Positions 8,185 to 16,900 of a stretch of 64,000 bases of DNA are shown here, piece after piece. Position 1 is the stretch's first letter, and every line of letters starts with the position of its first letter. The position numbers and the translations under genes were made by a program. The stretch comes from Kitasatospora albolonga (GTDB taxonomy: Bacteria > Actinomycetota > Actinomycetes > Streptomycetales > Streptomycetaceae). Location of the stretch: NCBI GenBank assembly GCA_002082585.1, contig CP020563.1, positions 6,008,001-6,072,000 of the forward strand, in the 5' to 3' direction. The notes beneath the pieces are model-generated. The model was not told the origin of the DNA and did no database searches. It saw nothing but the letters and a program-made list of their open reading frames with translations.

Positions 8185-9732
8185 TCAGGGAATGCCGAGC
8201 CAGCGCAGCTTCGGCCACAGCTCCGCCCAGGTGGTGCGCGGCCCCTCGCAGACCAGTACGTCCTCGTGCTGCCAGGGGTTCCGGGCCCGCAGTGTCAGCG
8301 GGCCGGCGGGCTCGCAGCGCCGGAAGTACGGCCGGGGGTCGGGACGCTGGTCGGCGGGGATACCGCTGAGACCGGCCAAAAGGACTACTCCGGTCCCCTC
8401 CGGGGGGCGCCCGAGGGCGTGGTACGAGTTGTGCCCGCTGTAGACGGGCGGCAGGCCGAGCTCCGGCCCGTAGCGGTCGAGCGCCCCGGCCTCGGCGTAG
8501 TTCCCCGCCACGATCACCGCGTCGCGCCGCTCCGCGGCCGGCAGCGACGCGTGCACCCGCGCCACCTGCCGGGCGTACTCCGGCCAGCCCATCTGCTGGG
8601 TCTGTACGTCGCTGAGGCCCTCCAGCGCTTCGTCGCGATGCCAGGCAGCCGGTGCCAGCGGCAGCGCGATCACCGCGGCCACCAGGGCGTTGGCCACCAG
8701 CAGGGAGCCGAGGGCGGCACGGCGCGGGTGCGATCCCGCCCAGCGCACGGCGGCCACGCAGCCGAACACCAGCAGGACCTGGAGGAGGCCGGTCAGATAG
8801 CGCGGCTGACCGGCGAGCAGGATCAGGATCAGCAGTACGGCCAGGTAGGCGCCGGCCACCACGCGGTACGTCCGCCAACCGGGGTGGCGGAGCAGGGCGA
8901 CGAGGCCGGCCACCCACAGCGGCGCCAGGAAGGGGCCGAGCAGGAGCAGTTGGGCGGGGATCAGCTCCACCCGGCCGGGCATCCCGCCGGACTCCGACAG
9001 CGCGCGGGCCATGGTGATCTGCGGCCAGCCGTTCACCGCCTGCCACACCAGATTGGGCAGGGTGATGAGCAGCCCCGCGGCCGCACCGCCCAGCAGCCAT
9101 CCGGTGCGCAGCAGGGACCGGGGGCCGTAGCGGAGCAGGCCGATGAGGAGTCCCAGGGCCAGCAGCGGCACCAGGCTCTTGGCCAGCATGCCGATTCCGA
9201 GGACCGCGCCGATCGGCAGCCACAGCCGCCGCTCACCGGTGTTCAGCATGCGCAGGAGCAGCAGGACGGCGGCCATCCAGACCACGGTGTCCACCGAGCC
9301 GGGGGTGAGCATGTGGCCGTAGGCCAGGGTGCTCGCCGAAACGCCCGTGGCCAGGGCCGCCAGGAGCTGTGCGGGGCCCCGGCCGCCGGCCTCCCGGGCG
9401 ATCAGCCCGGCCAGCAGCACACAGGCCCCGGCCAGCAGGGCGGCGGCGGCCCGGATCGCGGTGGGCGAGTCGCCCAGCAGCTCGGTCTGTGTCCGGGCCA
9501 GCAGGGGGACGAGCGGCGGCTGGTCCACGTACCCCCAGTCCAGCTGCTGTCCGGCCGCACGGAAGTACAGCTCGTCGCTGTGGTAGCCGTACCGGTCCGC
9601 CGTGCTCAGCAGGAGCAGGACGAGGGCCGCGGCCACCGCCAGGACGGGCCGGTGGTGGAACGGCGGTGGGCCGGGGGCCGGTGCGCTTTCCGGCCGGGGG
9701 TTGCTCGGCAGCGTGGTCCGGTGGCTGGTCAT
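8185..9732 (-). CDS. GT39/ArnT-like membrane glycosyltransferase
   Basis: Integral membrane glycosyltransferase of about 515 aa. It has roughly eleven hydrophobic helices followed by a ~130-residue extracytoplasmic C-terminal domain. The acidic motif YHSDELYF just after the first helix, followed by QQLDWGYVDQPPL, is typical of the PMT/ArnT superfamily (GT39/GT83), which transfers sugars from polyprenyl phosphates to extracytoplasmic acceptors. The start at 9732 is preceded by GAGGAA at seven bases; the frame extends upstream to 9915 without another convincing start. Mannopeptimycin biosynthesis uses polyprenyl-phosphomannose-dependent enzymes of this general kind, so it could glycosylate the NRPS product. 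It could equally be an envelope enzyme. Confidence 0.75.
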   Translation of the reverse strand: MTSHRTTLPSNPRPESAPAPGPPPFHHRPVLAVAAALVLLLLSTADRYGYHSDELYFRAAGQQLDWGYVDQPPLVPLLARTQTELLGDSPTAIRAAAALLAGACVLLAGLIAREAGGRGPAQLLAALATGVSASTLAYGHMLTPGSVDTVVWMAAVLLLLRMLNTGERRLWLPIGAVLGIGMLAKSLVPLLALGLLIGLLRYGPRSLLRTGWLLGGAAAGLLITLPNLVWQAVNGWPQITMARALSESGGMPGRVELIPAQLLLLGPFLAPLWVAGLVALLRHPGWRTYRVVAGAYLAVLLILILLAGQPRYLTGLLQVLLVFGCVAAVRWAGSHPRRAALGSLLVANALVAAVIALPLAPAAWHRDEALEGLSDVQTQQMGWPEYARQVARVHASLPAAERRDAVIVAGNYAEAGALDRYGPELGLPPVYSGHNSYHALGRPPEGTGVVLLAGLSGIPADQRPDPRPYFRRCEPAGPLTLRARNPWQHEDVLVCEGPRTTWAELWPKLRWLGIP

Positions 9733-9974
9733 GGGCACGTTCCTCAGAAAGGTGGACCGGAGCAGGACGACGGGCGCCGGCCGGGTGGCGCGGACGCGGA
9801 GCACGGGCCGCCGGGGAGCGGCGCCCGCTCCGGGCCCGTCGGTGCGACGGGCGCCCCGGGCCGGGCCGAACCACCGCACGGCCACACGGTGTCGGCCGGA
9901 CGCGGGGGGTGCCATCTGCCGTTCGGTGGATTCACCGTCGGCCTTTCCGGTCCGGCGCCGAGGTGCGGTGGGGG

Positions 9975-10949
9975 TCAGATGATGACCGACCGCTTGCCGG
10001 TGAGTGCGCTGATCCGGCGGGCGTCCCTGGTCAGATTGAGGCGCTTGAGCCAGCGGTCGGTCCCGTCGTAGCGGGAGACGAACGGCTCTCTGCCGTGCAC
10101 CACGCGGTAGTTGTCGACGAAGACGAGTTCACCGGGGGAGAGGGCGATCCGCTCGGTGTGCTCCAGCAGCGCCGCCTGGACCGCGTCGATGGCCTCCGAA
10201 GCCTCCTGGTCGCCCGGCACGGCGCGCATGAAGTCGATGTCGAACCTGAGGTAGGGGGCGTCGGCGGGGCCGAAGAGCACGGCGCCGCGATGGGTGCCGG
10301 GCGTCTCGCTCTCCGGCGTCGCGGGCAGGCTGCTGAGACTGTGCGAGTCGTCGGGCAGGAACAGGAAGCGTTCCTGGAACAGCACCGCGCGGATCTCCGC
10401 GGGGAGGTCGAGCGCGTCGGTGCGCACGATGGTCGTCCCCACCTGGGTGGGGTTGCGCAGGCAGAACAGCGAGACGTAGTCGCACCGGCAGGGGTGGAAG
10501 ACGTCCTCGGTGTGGAAGTTCAGCGCGAGGGTGCTGCTCGCGCTGGTGAGGGAGGTCTCCTCGCCGGGCGTCGGGCACACGTCGTGGACGAGACGGCCGG
10601 CCTGCTGGCTGATCCAGCCGAACGGCTCGGCCAGCGCGGCACCGCAGAGCAGCAGCACCGTCTCCTCGCGCTGGGCGGCCCCGAGCTTCGACGCGAGCTC
10701 CCAGCCGACGGGGGTCGGCTCCAGGGACTCCTGGACCGGCAGGTTGGACAGGACCGTGACGGCCGGCTCCTCGGCGCGGGCCCGAGCCAGGAACTCCCGG
10801 ATGCGGGAGGGCAGACGCTGTGCGGCGACGGTGGCCGCGGCGGCGATTTTCGCCGGGTCCCGCATAGGGCCGAAGGAGTCCAGGAACTCATCGGCGAGAT
10901 CGCCGACCGCGCGGCTTTCCGCATCGTTCAGGAGCAGACTTGCGGACAT
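9975..10949 (-). CDS. VioC/AsnO-like Fe(II)/2-oxoglutarate amino acid hydroxylase
   Basis: Cytosolic non-haem iron oxygenase of 324 aa in the clavaminate synthase-like family, whose members hydroxylate the beta carbon of free amino acids (AsnO on Asn, VioC on Arg, MppO on enduracididine). Iron ligands appear as HTE in LNFHTEDVFHP and the distal His in VVHGREPF. RYDGTDRWLKR supplies the 2-oxoglutarate-binding Arg region and closely matches AsnO and VioC. The start ATG has AAAGG eight bases upstream and follows MbtH by 41 bases in the same transcription unit. It probably makes a beta-hydroxylated building block; Asn (module 3) or a basic residue (modules 4 and 5) are candidates. The substrate is inferred. 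Confidence 0.85.
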   Translation of the reverse strand: MSASLLLNDAESRAVGDLADEFLDSFGPMRDPAKIAAAATVAAQRLPSRIREFLARARAEEPAVTVLSNLPVQESLEPTPVGWELASKLGAAQREETVLLLCGAALAEPFGWISQQAGRLVHDVCPTPGEETSLTSASSTLALNFHTEDVFHPCRCDYVSLFCLRNPTQVGTTIVRTDALDLPAEIRAVLFQERFLFLPDDSHSLSSLPATPESETPGTHRGAVLFGPADAPYLRFDIDFMRAVPGDQEASEAIDAVQAALLEHTERIALSPGELVFVDNYRVVHGREPFVSRYDGTDRWLKRLNLTRDARRISALTGKRSVII

Positions 10950-10990
10950 TTCTCACACCTTTCTCTGGTCGCTGCACCGAAATGCTTCCG

Positions 10991-11197
10991 CTATGAATTC
11001 GAGGCAATTCGGGTGCGAGGCCGGATATCGATCCAATGAGTTTCTATGTAATCGATGCAGGCGGTTCTCCCGTTCGGGCCGAAAGCGATTTCCCAGCCCG
11101 CCGGAACCTCTGCGAACCCGGGCCAGAGGCTATTCTGATCGTTATCGTTCCGCAGCACCAGAAAAGTGCCTTCCGGGTCGTCGAACGGATTCCCCAT
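10991..11197 (-). CDS. MbtH-like NRPS accessory protein
   Basis: A 68-residue MbtH-family protein, which binds NRPS adenylation domains and is often needed for their folding or activity. The family signature is visible: [16 protein letters not shown], the conserved Trp pair in [15 protein letters not shown], and the C-terminal [12 protein letters not shown]. The ATG has GGAGG five bases upstream. It is the first gene of the leftward unit, diverging from the NRPS unit across a 256-base intergenic region. Its codon use is less GC-rich than its neighbours (ATA, ACT, CAT, AAT). It is the only MbtH in the window, so it presumably serves all six adenylation domains. Confidence 0.95.
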   Translation of the reverse strand: MGNPFDDPEGTFLVLRNDNDQNSLWPGFAEVPAGWEIAFGPNGRTACIDYIETHWIDIRPRTRIASNS

Positions 11198-11453
11198 GGA
11201 TTCCTCCGAAGTAGAGACGAGTTACCTTCTTTTTCTCATGCTTGGCATGATCGATGAGCACTGGCAAGCTATTTAAGCCTCCTCTTAAATTCGTGCCCGG
11301 AGAAGGTCGCCACGAGCCCGCCAGGGGCGCTGAGCAGGCCCTGTGTGCCGTCTGATCAAGGGTTATTGCTCAGGACTTAAGTGGCTGGAGTTCTCCTCGA
11401 GGGGTGGCTGACACTCATGGCAACCCACTGGAAATCGAACTGGAGGAGTACCT
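11198..11453. promoter_or_regulatory. Divergent promoter region of the peptide cluster
   Basis: This 256-base region separates mbtH (leftward) from the biosynthetic operon (rightward) and is clearly more AT-rich than the genes. It contains the inverted repeat ATTTAAG-CCTCCT-CTTAAAT (11271-11290), a separate perfect ACTTAAGT (11375-11382), and CATGC-TTG-GCATG (11237-11249). The shared TTAAG core suggests repeated sites for one regulator. No sigma consensus stands out clearly enough to call a start point. Confidence 0.6.
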
Positions 11454-12464
11454 GTGTCGATCATCGAAGCGGAAAGGAAACGGGCTCAGCTCACGGCTGC
11501 GGACATCTACAACTCGGCAGTAGCTTCGTGGGCCATCGCCGCCGCCTGGGAGGTGGGCGTTCTTGACGAGATATACAACACCGGAACGGTCGACGGGGAT
11601 GAGCTCGCCCAGAAGCTGGAGCTGGACCCGATCGCCGCGCGCGGCATGTATCAGGCGCTCGCGGCCGTTCGGATCGTGACCCGGGAAGACGGCAAGATCA
11701 GCGCCGGACCGCTCTTTGACGAAGTGAACCACTACCGGTCCTACTTCCACTGGCTGAGCCGTGGCTGCTCGGGGCTCTACACGGAAATGCCGTCCGTACT
11801 GCGGCAGGCCAACCGCGTCGGTGACGACTTCTACCGGCGTGATGCCAGGGCTATCAGCTACGCCTGCCGGGAGCTGACCACCTTCTCCTTCGACCCGGCG
11901 TTCTGGACCGCCCTGGAGCGCGTCCCGTTCGACTTCTCCGTGGTCGCCGACCTCGGGTGCGGCAGCGGCGAGCGCCTGATCCAGGTCGCCCGCAGATACC
12001 CGCACGTCCGCGGCCTGGGCATCGACATCGCCGAGGCGGCCGTCAGGATGACCACCGAGGAGGTGGCGCGCAACGGCCTGTCCGACCGGATCACGGCGGT
12101 GCTGGCCGACGCGCGCGGTCTGCGGACCCACCCCGCCTTCGCGGAGGTCGAGGTCCTCACCTGCTTCATGATGGGCCACGACTTCTGGCCCCGGGAGAGC
12201 GCCGTCGAGCGGCTGCGCACGCTCCGCGAACAGTTCCCGAACGTCCGCCGGTTCCTGCTCGGCGACGCCACCAGGACCGTCGGCTACGCCGACCACGAGA
12301 TCCCGCTGTTCAGCCTCGGCTTCGAGTCCGCCCACGACCTGATGGGCCAGTACATCCCCACCATCGACGAGTGGCACGGTGTCTTCGCCGAGACCGGCTG
12401 GACGCTCGTCGGCGAGGAGAAGATCAGCTCTCCCGCGGCCTCGGTCGTCTTCGAGCTGGAATGA
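11454..12464 (+). CDS. MppJ-like 2-oxoacid C-methyltransferase
   Basis: SAM-dependent methyltransferase of 336 aa that strongly resembles MppJ, the mannopeptimycin enzyme converting phenylpyruvate to beta-methylphenylpyruvate. Shared segments recalled from MppJ include AISYACRE, ADLGCGSGERLIQ (SAM site), CFMMGHDFWPRE and RRFLLGDATRTVG. The His of MMGHDFW and of SAHDLMG correspond to iron ligands in MppJ. The N-terminal ~100 residues are the dimerisation domain of plant-type O-methyltransferases. The start is GTG with GGAGGAG six bases upstream. It opens the biosynthetic operon and overlaps the next gene by ATGA. A beta-methylated 2-oxoacid, after transamination, would suit the Phe-like starter module. 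DptI/GlmT-type methylation of 2-oxoglutarate is the alternative. Confidence 0.85.
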   Translation: MSIIEAERKRAQLTAADIYNSAVASWAIAAAWEVGVLDEIYNTGTVDGDELAQKLELDPIAARGMYQALAAVRIVTREDGKISAGPLFDEVNHYRSYFHWLSRGCSGLYTEMPSVLRQANRVGDDFYRRDARAISYACRELTTFSFDPAFWTALERVPFDFSVVADLGCGSGERLIQVARRYPHVRGLGIDIAEAAVRMTTEEVARNGLSDRITAVLADARGLRTHPAFAEVEVLTCFMMGHDFWPRESAVERLRTLREQFPNVRRFLLGDATRTVGYADHEIPLFSLGFESAHDLMGQYIPTIDEWHGVFAETGWTLVGEEKISSPAASVVFELE

Positions 12465-13864
12465 CATCAGCCGTCATGAGCCAATCCACCCTGGTCAGAC
12501 GGCAGCCCGCGACGACCGGCTCCGGCCGGCTCGGACCCCTGCTGGACGGACTGATCCGGCACCACCACGTCCCCGGTGCCCAGCTCGCCGTGCTGCACCC
12601 CTCCTGGGGCCCCCTCGGGATCACCGTGGAGGCGGGAGAGGAGCGGTACGGCGGCGGGAGCCCGGTCACCCGCGGCTCCCGCTTCCCCGTCGGCTCCCTC
12701 ACCAAGGCTTTCACCTCGCTGCTCCTGCTGACCCTGGCCGACGACGGCGACATCGAACTGGACACCCCCATCGGCGACCAGTTCGACGAGCCGAGCACCT
12801 GGGCCGCCGACGCGGCGCGGGTGACACCCCGGCAGCTGCTGACGCACACCGGCGGACTGCCCGGAAGCCACTTCGAGGCCGAGGAGACCATCGGACGGGC
12901 CCGGTATCTCGCCCGGGCGACCGCCGTTCCGGCGGTCTGCGCCCCCGGAGCGGCCTTCTCCTACTCCAACGTCGGCATGGTGGCGGCGGGCCACCTCGCG
13001 GAGCTGGTGCTGGGCATGGACTGGGAGGAGGCGCTGCGCACCGTCGTCCTGAACCCGCTGGGCATCGTCCCGGCCTGGGTCACGGGTCCCGCCGGAGCGC
13101 ATGTGCCGGGGCACACCGCACGGCCCGAGCAGGGTGACGCGGTGCCGGTCGCCCAACTGCTCCCACCGGCCCAGGCCCCGGCCGGTGCGCTGGCCCTCAG
13201 CGCCTGGGACCTGCTCAGGTTCGGCCGGCTGCTGACCGATGCCCCGGTGCGCCCGAGCGGCGGGCTGCTGCCGCCGGTGAGGGTCACCGAGGCCATGAGG
13301 CGGCTCCAGCCGGGCACCGACGCGTTCGGGCTCGCCGACGGCTGGGGGCTGGGAGTGGCCGGCTACCGGGAGCCCGGCGGACCCGTCTGGGTCGGTCATG
13401 ACGGCACCGGGGACGGCACCTCCTGTCACCTCCGGGTCGACCCGTACGAAGGCACGGTCGTGGCCCTCACCACCAACGCGGGCACCGGGCTGGCCCTGTG
13501 GGAGGACCTGGTGGGGGAGCTCCGCCAGGAGGGTCTGGGGATCGCCCACCACCCCTTCGCCCGGCCGCGCGGCACGGCGCCGCCCGCGGAACCCTCCCTG
13601 CTCGCCCGCTGCGCCGGGACCTATGTCAACGGCGGTACCTCCTACGAGTTCGTCCAGGACGCCGGAGGGCTCCGGCTGGACCAGGGCGGCGCGGCCTACG
13701 CCCGGATCACCCTGCGGGCCGACCTCGCCTTCTCGGTCGTCGAGCTCACGACCGACAGGACGGCCTACTCCGGCCGCTTCCTGGCAGATCCCGGTACGGG
13801 GCGGATCGACCGCATGCAGCTCAGCGGGCGCCTCGCGGCGCGTGACGGACACCAGCACGGCTAA
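12461..13864 (+). CDS. PBP-type (beta-lactamase fold) trans-acting thioesterase/peptide cyclase
   Basis: Serine hydrolase of 467 aa with the class C beta-lactamase/PBP4 fold. The catalytic SxxK is SLTK in FPVGSLTKAF (~residue 85), the YxN motif is YSN in AAFSYSNVG, and the third motif is HDG in WVGHDGTGDG. A ~100-residue lipocalin-like C-terminal domain follows. There is no signal peptide, so it should act in the cytoplasm. Stand-alone enzymes of this family (SurE, MppK, DsaJ, WolJ) release and macrocyclise NRPS peptides whose last residue is D. Here the last module ends in an epimerase domain and no thioesterase is fused, which fits. The start overlaps the methyltransferase stop (ATGA); ATG 12476 is an alternative. 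Confidence 0.85.
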   Translation: MTSAVMSQSTLVRRQPATTGSGRLGPLLDGLIRHHHVPGAQLAVLHPSWGPLGITVEAGEERYGGGSPVTRGSRFPVGSLTKAFTSLLLLTLADDGDIELDTPIGDQFDEPSTWAADAARVTPRQLLTHTGGLPGSHFEAEETIGRARYLARATAVPAVCAPGAAFSYSNVGMVAAGHLAELVLGMDWEEALRTVVLNPLGIVPAWVTGPAGAHVPGHTARPEQGDAVPVAQLLPPAQAPAGALALSAWDLLRFGRLLTDAPVRPSGGLLPPVRVTEAMRRLQPGTDAFGLADGWGLGVAGYREPGGPVWVGHDGTGDGTSCHLRVDPYEGTVVALTTNAGTGLALWEDLVGELRQEGLGIAHHPFARPRGTAPPAEPSLLARCAGTYVNGGTSYEFVQDAGGLRLDQGGAAYARITLRADLAFSVVELTTDRTAYSGRFLADPGTGRIDRMQLSGRLAARDGHQHG

Positions 13865-13872
13865 TCACCGTC

Positions 13873-13904
13873 CGGTGCGCCCGGCTCTTCGGCCGGGCGC
13901 ACCG
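13873..13904 (+). terminator. Intra-operon 13-bp perfect hairpin
   Basis: A perfect 13-bp stem (13873-13885 with 13892-13904, starting CGGTGCGCCC) has a six-base loop TCTTCG and fills the 75-base gap between the trans thioesterase and the first NRPS gene. There is no U-tract. It may attenuate transcription, stabilise a processed mRNA end, or set the low thioesterase/NRPS ratio. Confidence 0.55.
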
Positions 13905-13939
13905 AACGGGCCTCAGCAACCGAAAGGGCAGGTCACTCC

Positions 13940-16900
13940 ATGTCGCACGAGGCGGCTTCCTCGACCGAACGGCACCAGCGCGGCACCGCCGAAGGGCCTG
14001 AGAAGCAGATGGCGGGCGATACCCTCGCCAGGATCGCCGACACGCTGCCTCGTCTGCTGCGCCGACAGGTGGCGCGAGACCCCGAAGCTCCGGCACTCGT
14101 CTGCGGCGCCGAGACCCTTTCCTATGCCGAACTGGACCTGCGGACCAACCGGTTGGCCCATCTGCTGATCGACCGCGGCACCGGTCCCGGGGACCTGGTC
14201 GCCCTGCACCTCCAGCGCGGCACCGACTTCGTCCTGTCGGCCCTGGCCGCCGTCAAGGCCGGTGCGGCCTTCCTGCCGGTGGACCCCGCCTACCCGGCCG
14301 AACGCGTGGCGTACGTGCTCGGCGACGCCCGGCCGCAGACCGTGGTGACGGCGGACGCCGCACCGCGGGGCACCCCGGACCCGGCCACCGTCCTCACCGT
14401 CGGCCCGGACGGGGTCACCGCCCTGGCGGCCGACCGGCCCGGCGAGGACCCCGTCGCCGCCGGGCGGGTCCCGGCCGGGCAGCCGGGCGACGCGGCCTAC
14501 GTCATCTACACCTCCGGCTCCTCCGGACGCCCCAAGGGCGTGGTCGTCCCCCACAACGGCCTGGCCTTCCTGGCCGAGCAGCACGTCAGCCGGCTCGGCG
14601 CGGGCCCGGGGTCCCGGGTGCTGCAGTTCGCCAGCCCCAGCTTCGACGCCTCCGTCTTCGAACTGTCCATGGCCCTGCTCACCGGCGGCACCCTGGTGCT
14701 CGCCGCCCAGGACCGGCTGGAAGTGGGACCGGCCTTCGCGAAGCTGCTCACCGAGGAGCGCATCACCCATGTGACCCTGCCGCCCGCCGTCCTGGCCACC
14801 CTCCCCGACAAGGCCGTCCCGCCGGGCGTCACCCTCGTCACGGCGGGGGAGGCATGTTCGGCACGGGTGGCCGCACGCTGGGCCACCGACCGGCTCATGG
14901 TCAACGGCTACGGGCCGACCGAGACCACCGTGTGCGCGACCATGAGCGCCCCCCTGCCCGGGGACGGCACGACCCCCGACATCGGCGGCGCCGTGGTGGG
15001 CACCCGGGTCCATGTACTCGACGACCGGCTCCGGCCGGTGTCCGACGGGGTCCCGGGCGAGCTGTACGTGGCGGGCGAAAGCCTGGCCATCGGCTATCTG
15101 CACCGGCCCGCCCTGACCGCCGAGCGGTTCGTCGCCGACCCGTTCGGCCCGCCCGGCAGCCGCCTCTACCGCACCGGTGACATGGTCGAGCGCTCCGGGG
15201 ACGGGACCCTGCGCTACCGGGGGCGCTCCGACGACCAGGTCAAGATCCGGGGATTCAGGGTCGAGCTCGGCGAGGTGGAGGCGGCGGCCCTCACCCACCC
15301 GGACGTCGCCGAGGCCGCCGCCGGGGCGCGCGACGACGACCGGGGCCACCGGCGGCTCGTGGTGTACGTACGGGCCGAGGCCGGGCGCCCGGCACCGGAC
15401 CGCGCGGCACTCGCCGCCCATCTCGGCGCCACCCTGCCCGGGTTCATGCTGCCCTCGGCCGTGGTACCGGTGAGCCGCTTCCCGCTGGGGCCGACCGGCA
15501 AGGTGGACCGGGGACGGCTGCCCGCACCGGACTGGCGGGCCGCCGCAGGCGCCCATGTGCCCGCCGCCGACCGGACCGAGGAGACCGTCGCCGCCCTCTG
15601 GGCGGAGGTCCTCGGCACCGATGTCCCCGGCATGGACGACGACTTCCTCGACCTGGGGGGCGACTCGCTCCTCGCGGTCCGGGTCCTGGCCCGGCTGCGG
15701 GCGGAGCTCGGCGTCCGGCTGAGCCCACGGGACCTCTTCACGGCCACCACCCCCAGGGGCCTGGCGGACCTGGCCAGGAACGCGCGCGACACCGGTGCCG
15801 CGGCCGGGCCCGGGCCCGCGCCCGTAGCGGACGACCACGACGCCGCGCCCATGTCCTTCGCACAGGAGGGCCTGTGGTTCCTGCACGACACCGCCCCGGA
15901 ACAGGTCGGCTACGGGGCCGCGGTGGGGATCGAACTGCGGGGCGCCCTGGACGAGCCCGCCCTGCGGTCCGCGCTGCGCGAACTGACGGCACGCCACCCG
16001 GTCCTGCGCACCACCTTCCGCGCCCGGGAGGACCTGGACGGCCGGCACCCGCACGGGGCGCAGGGCACGCAGCTCGTCCATCCCCCCACCGACCCGGTCC
16101 TCGCCGTCGCCGATCTCCGGGACCTGCCCGCCGACCGGGCGGCACAGGAGCGTGAGCGGCTGGTCGCCGAGGAGACCGCCCGGTCCTTCGACCTCGTCGA
16201 AGGACCGCTGCTGCGCACCCTGCTGCTCCGTCTGCCCGGGGACCACCACCTGCTGGTCCTCAACCAGCACCACATCGTCACCGACGGCTGGTCGGCCAGA
16301 CTGCTGACCGGCGAACTGCTCGGCCTGTACGAGAGTGCCGCGGCGGGCGAGGAGTTCACCCGCCCCGACCCGGCCCCCGCCCCGTACCAGCGGTACGCGC
16401 GCATCCAGCGCGAGCACGCCCGGACCGGGGCCTGGGACGAGGACCTCGCCTACTGGCGCCGCGCCCTGGCGGAGCTGCCCACGCTCGACCTTCCCACCGA
16501 CCGCCCCCGCTCGGCCGCCGTCCGGCCCGGCGGAGCGCTGCACCGTTTCACGCTCCCCGCCGACGTCGTGACCGGCCTGCGCGCGCTCTCGCGGGAGCGC
16601 CGGGCGACGCTGTTCACCACCCTGCTCGCCGGGGTGCACACGGTCCTCGCCCAGCACTCCGGACAGGACGACTTCGCTCTGGGCACCGCCGCCTCGGGGC
16701 GGGGCGACGGCGACTGGGAGCGCACCCCGGGGTTCTTCGTCAACCTCGTACCGCTGCGCAACCGCCTGGACGCGCGGCGCCCCTTCGCCGACTTCCTGGA
16801 CGCCGTACGGGACACCACCCTGGAGGCCCTGGAGCATGCCGCCGTGCCCTTCGACCGGCTGGTCGACGCGCTGCACGTGCGGCGGGAGCCCGGCCGGATG

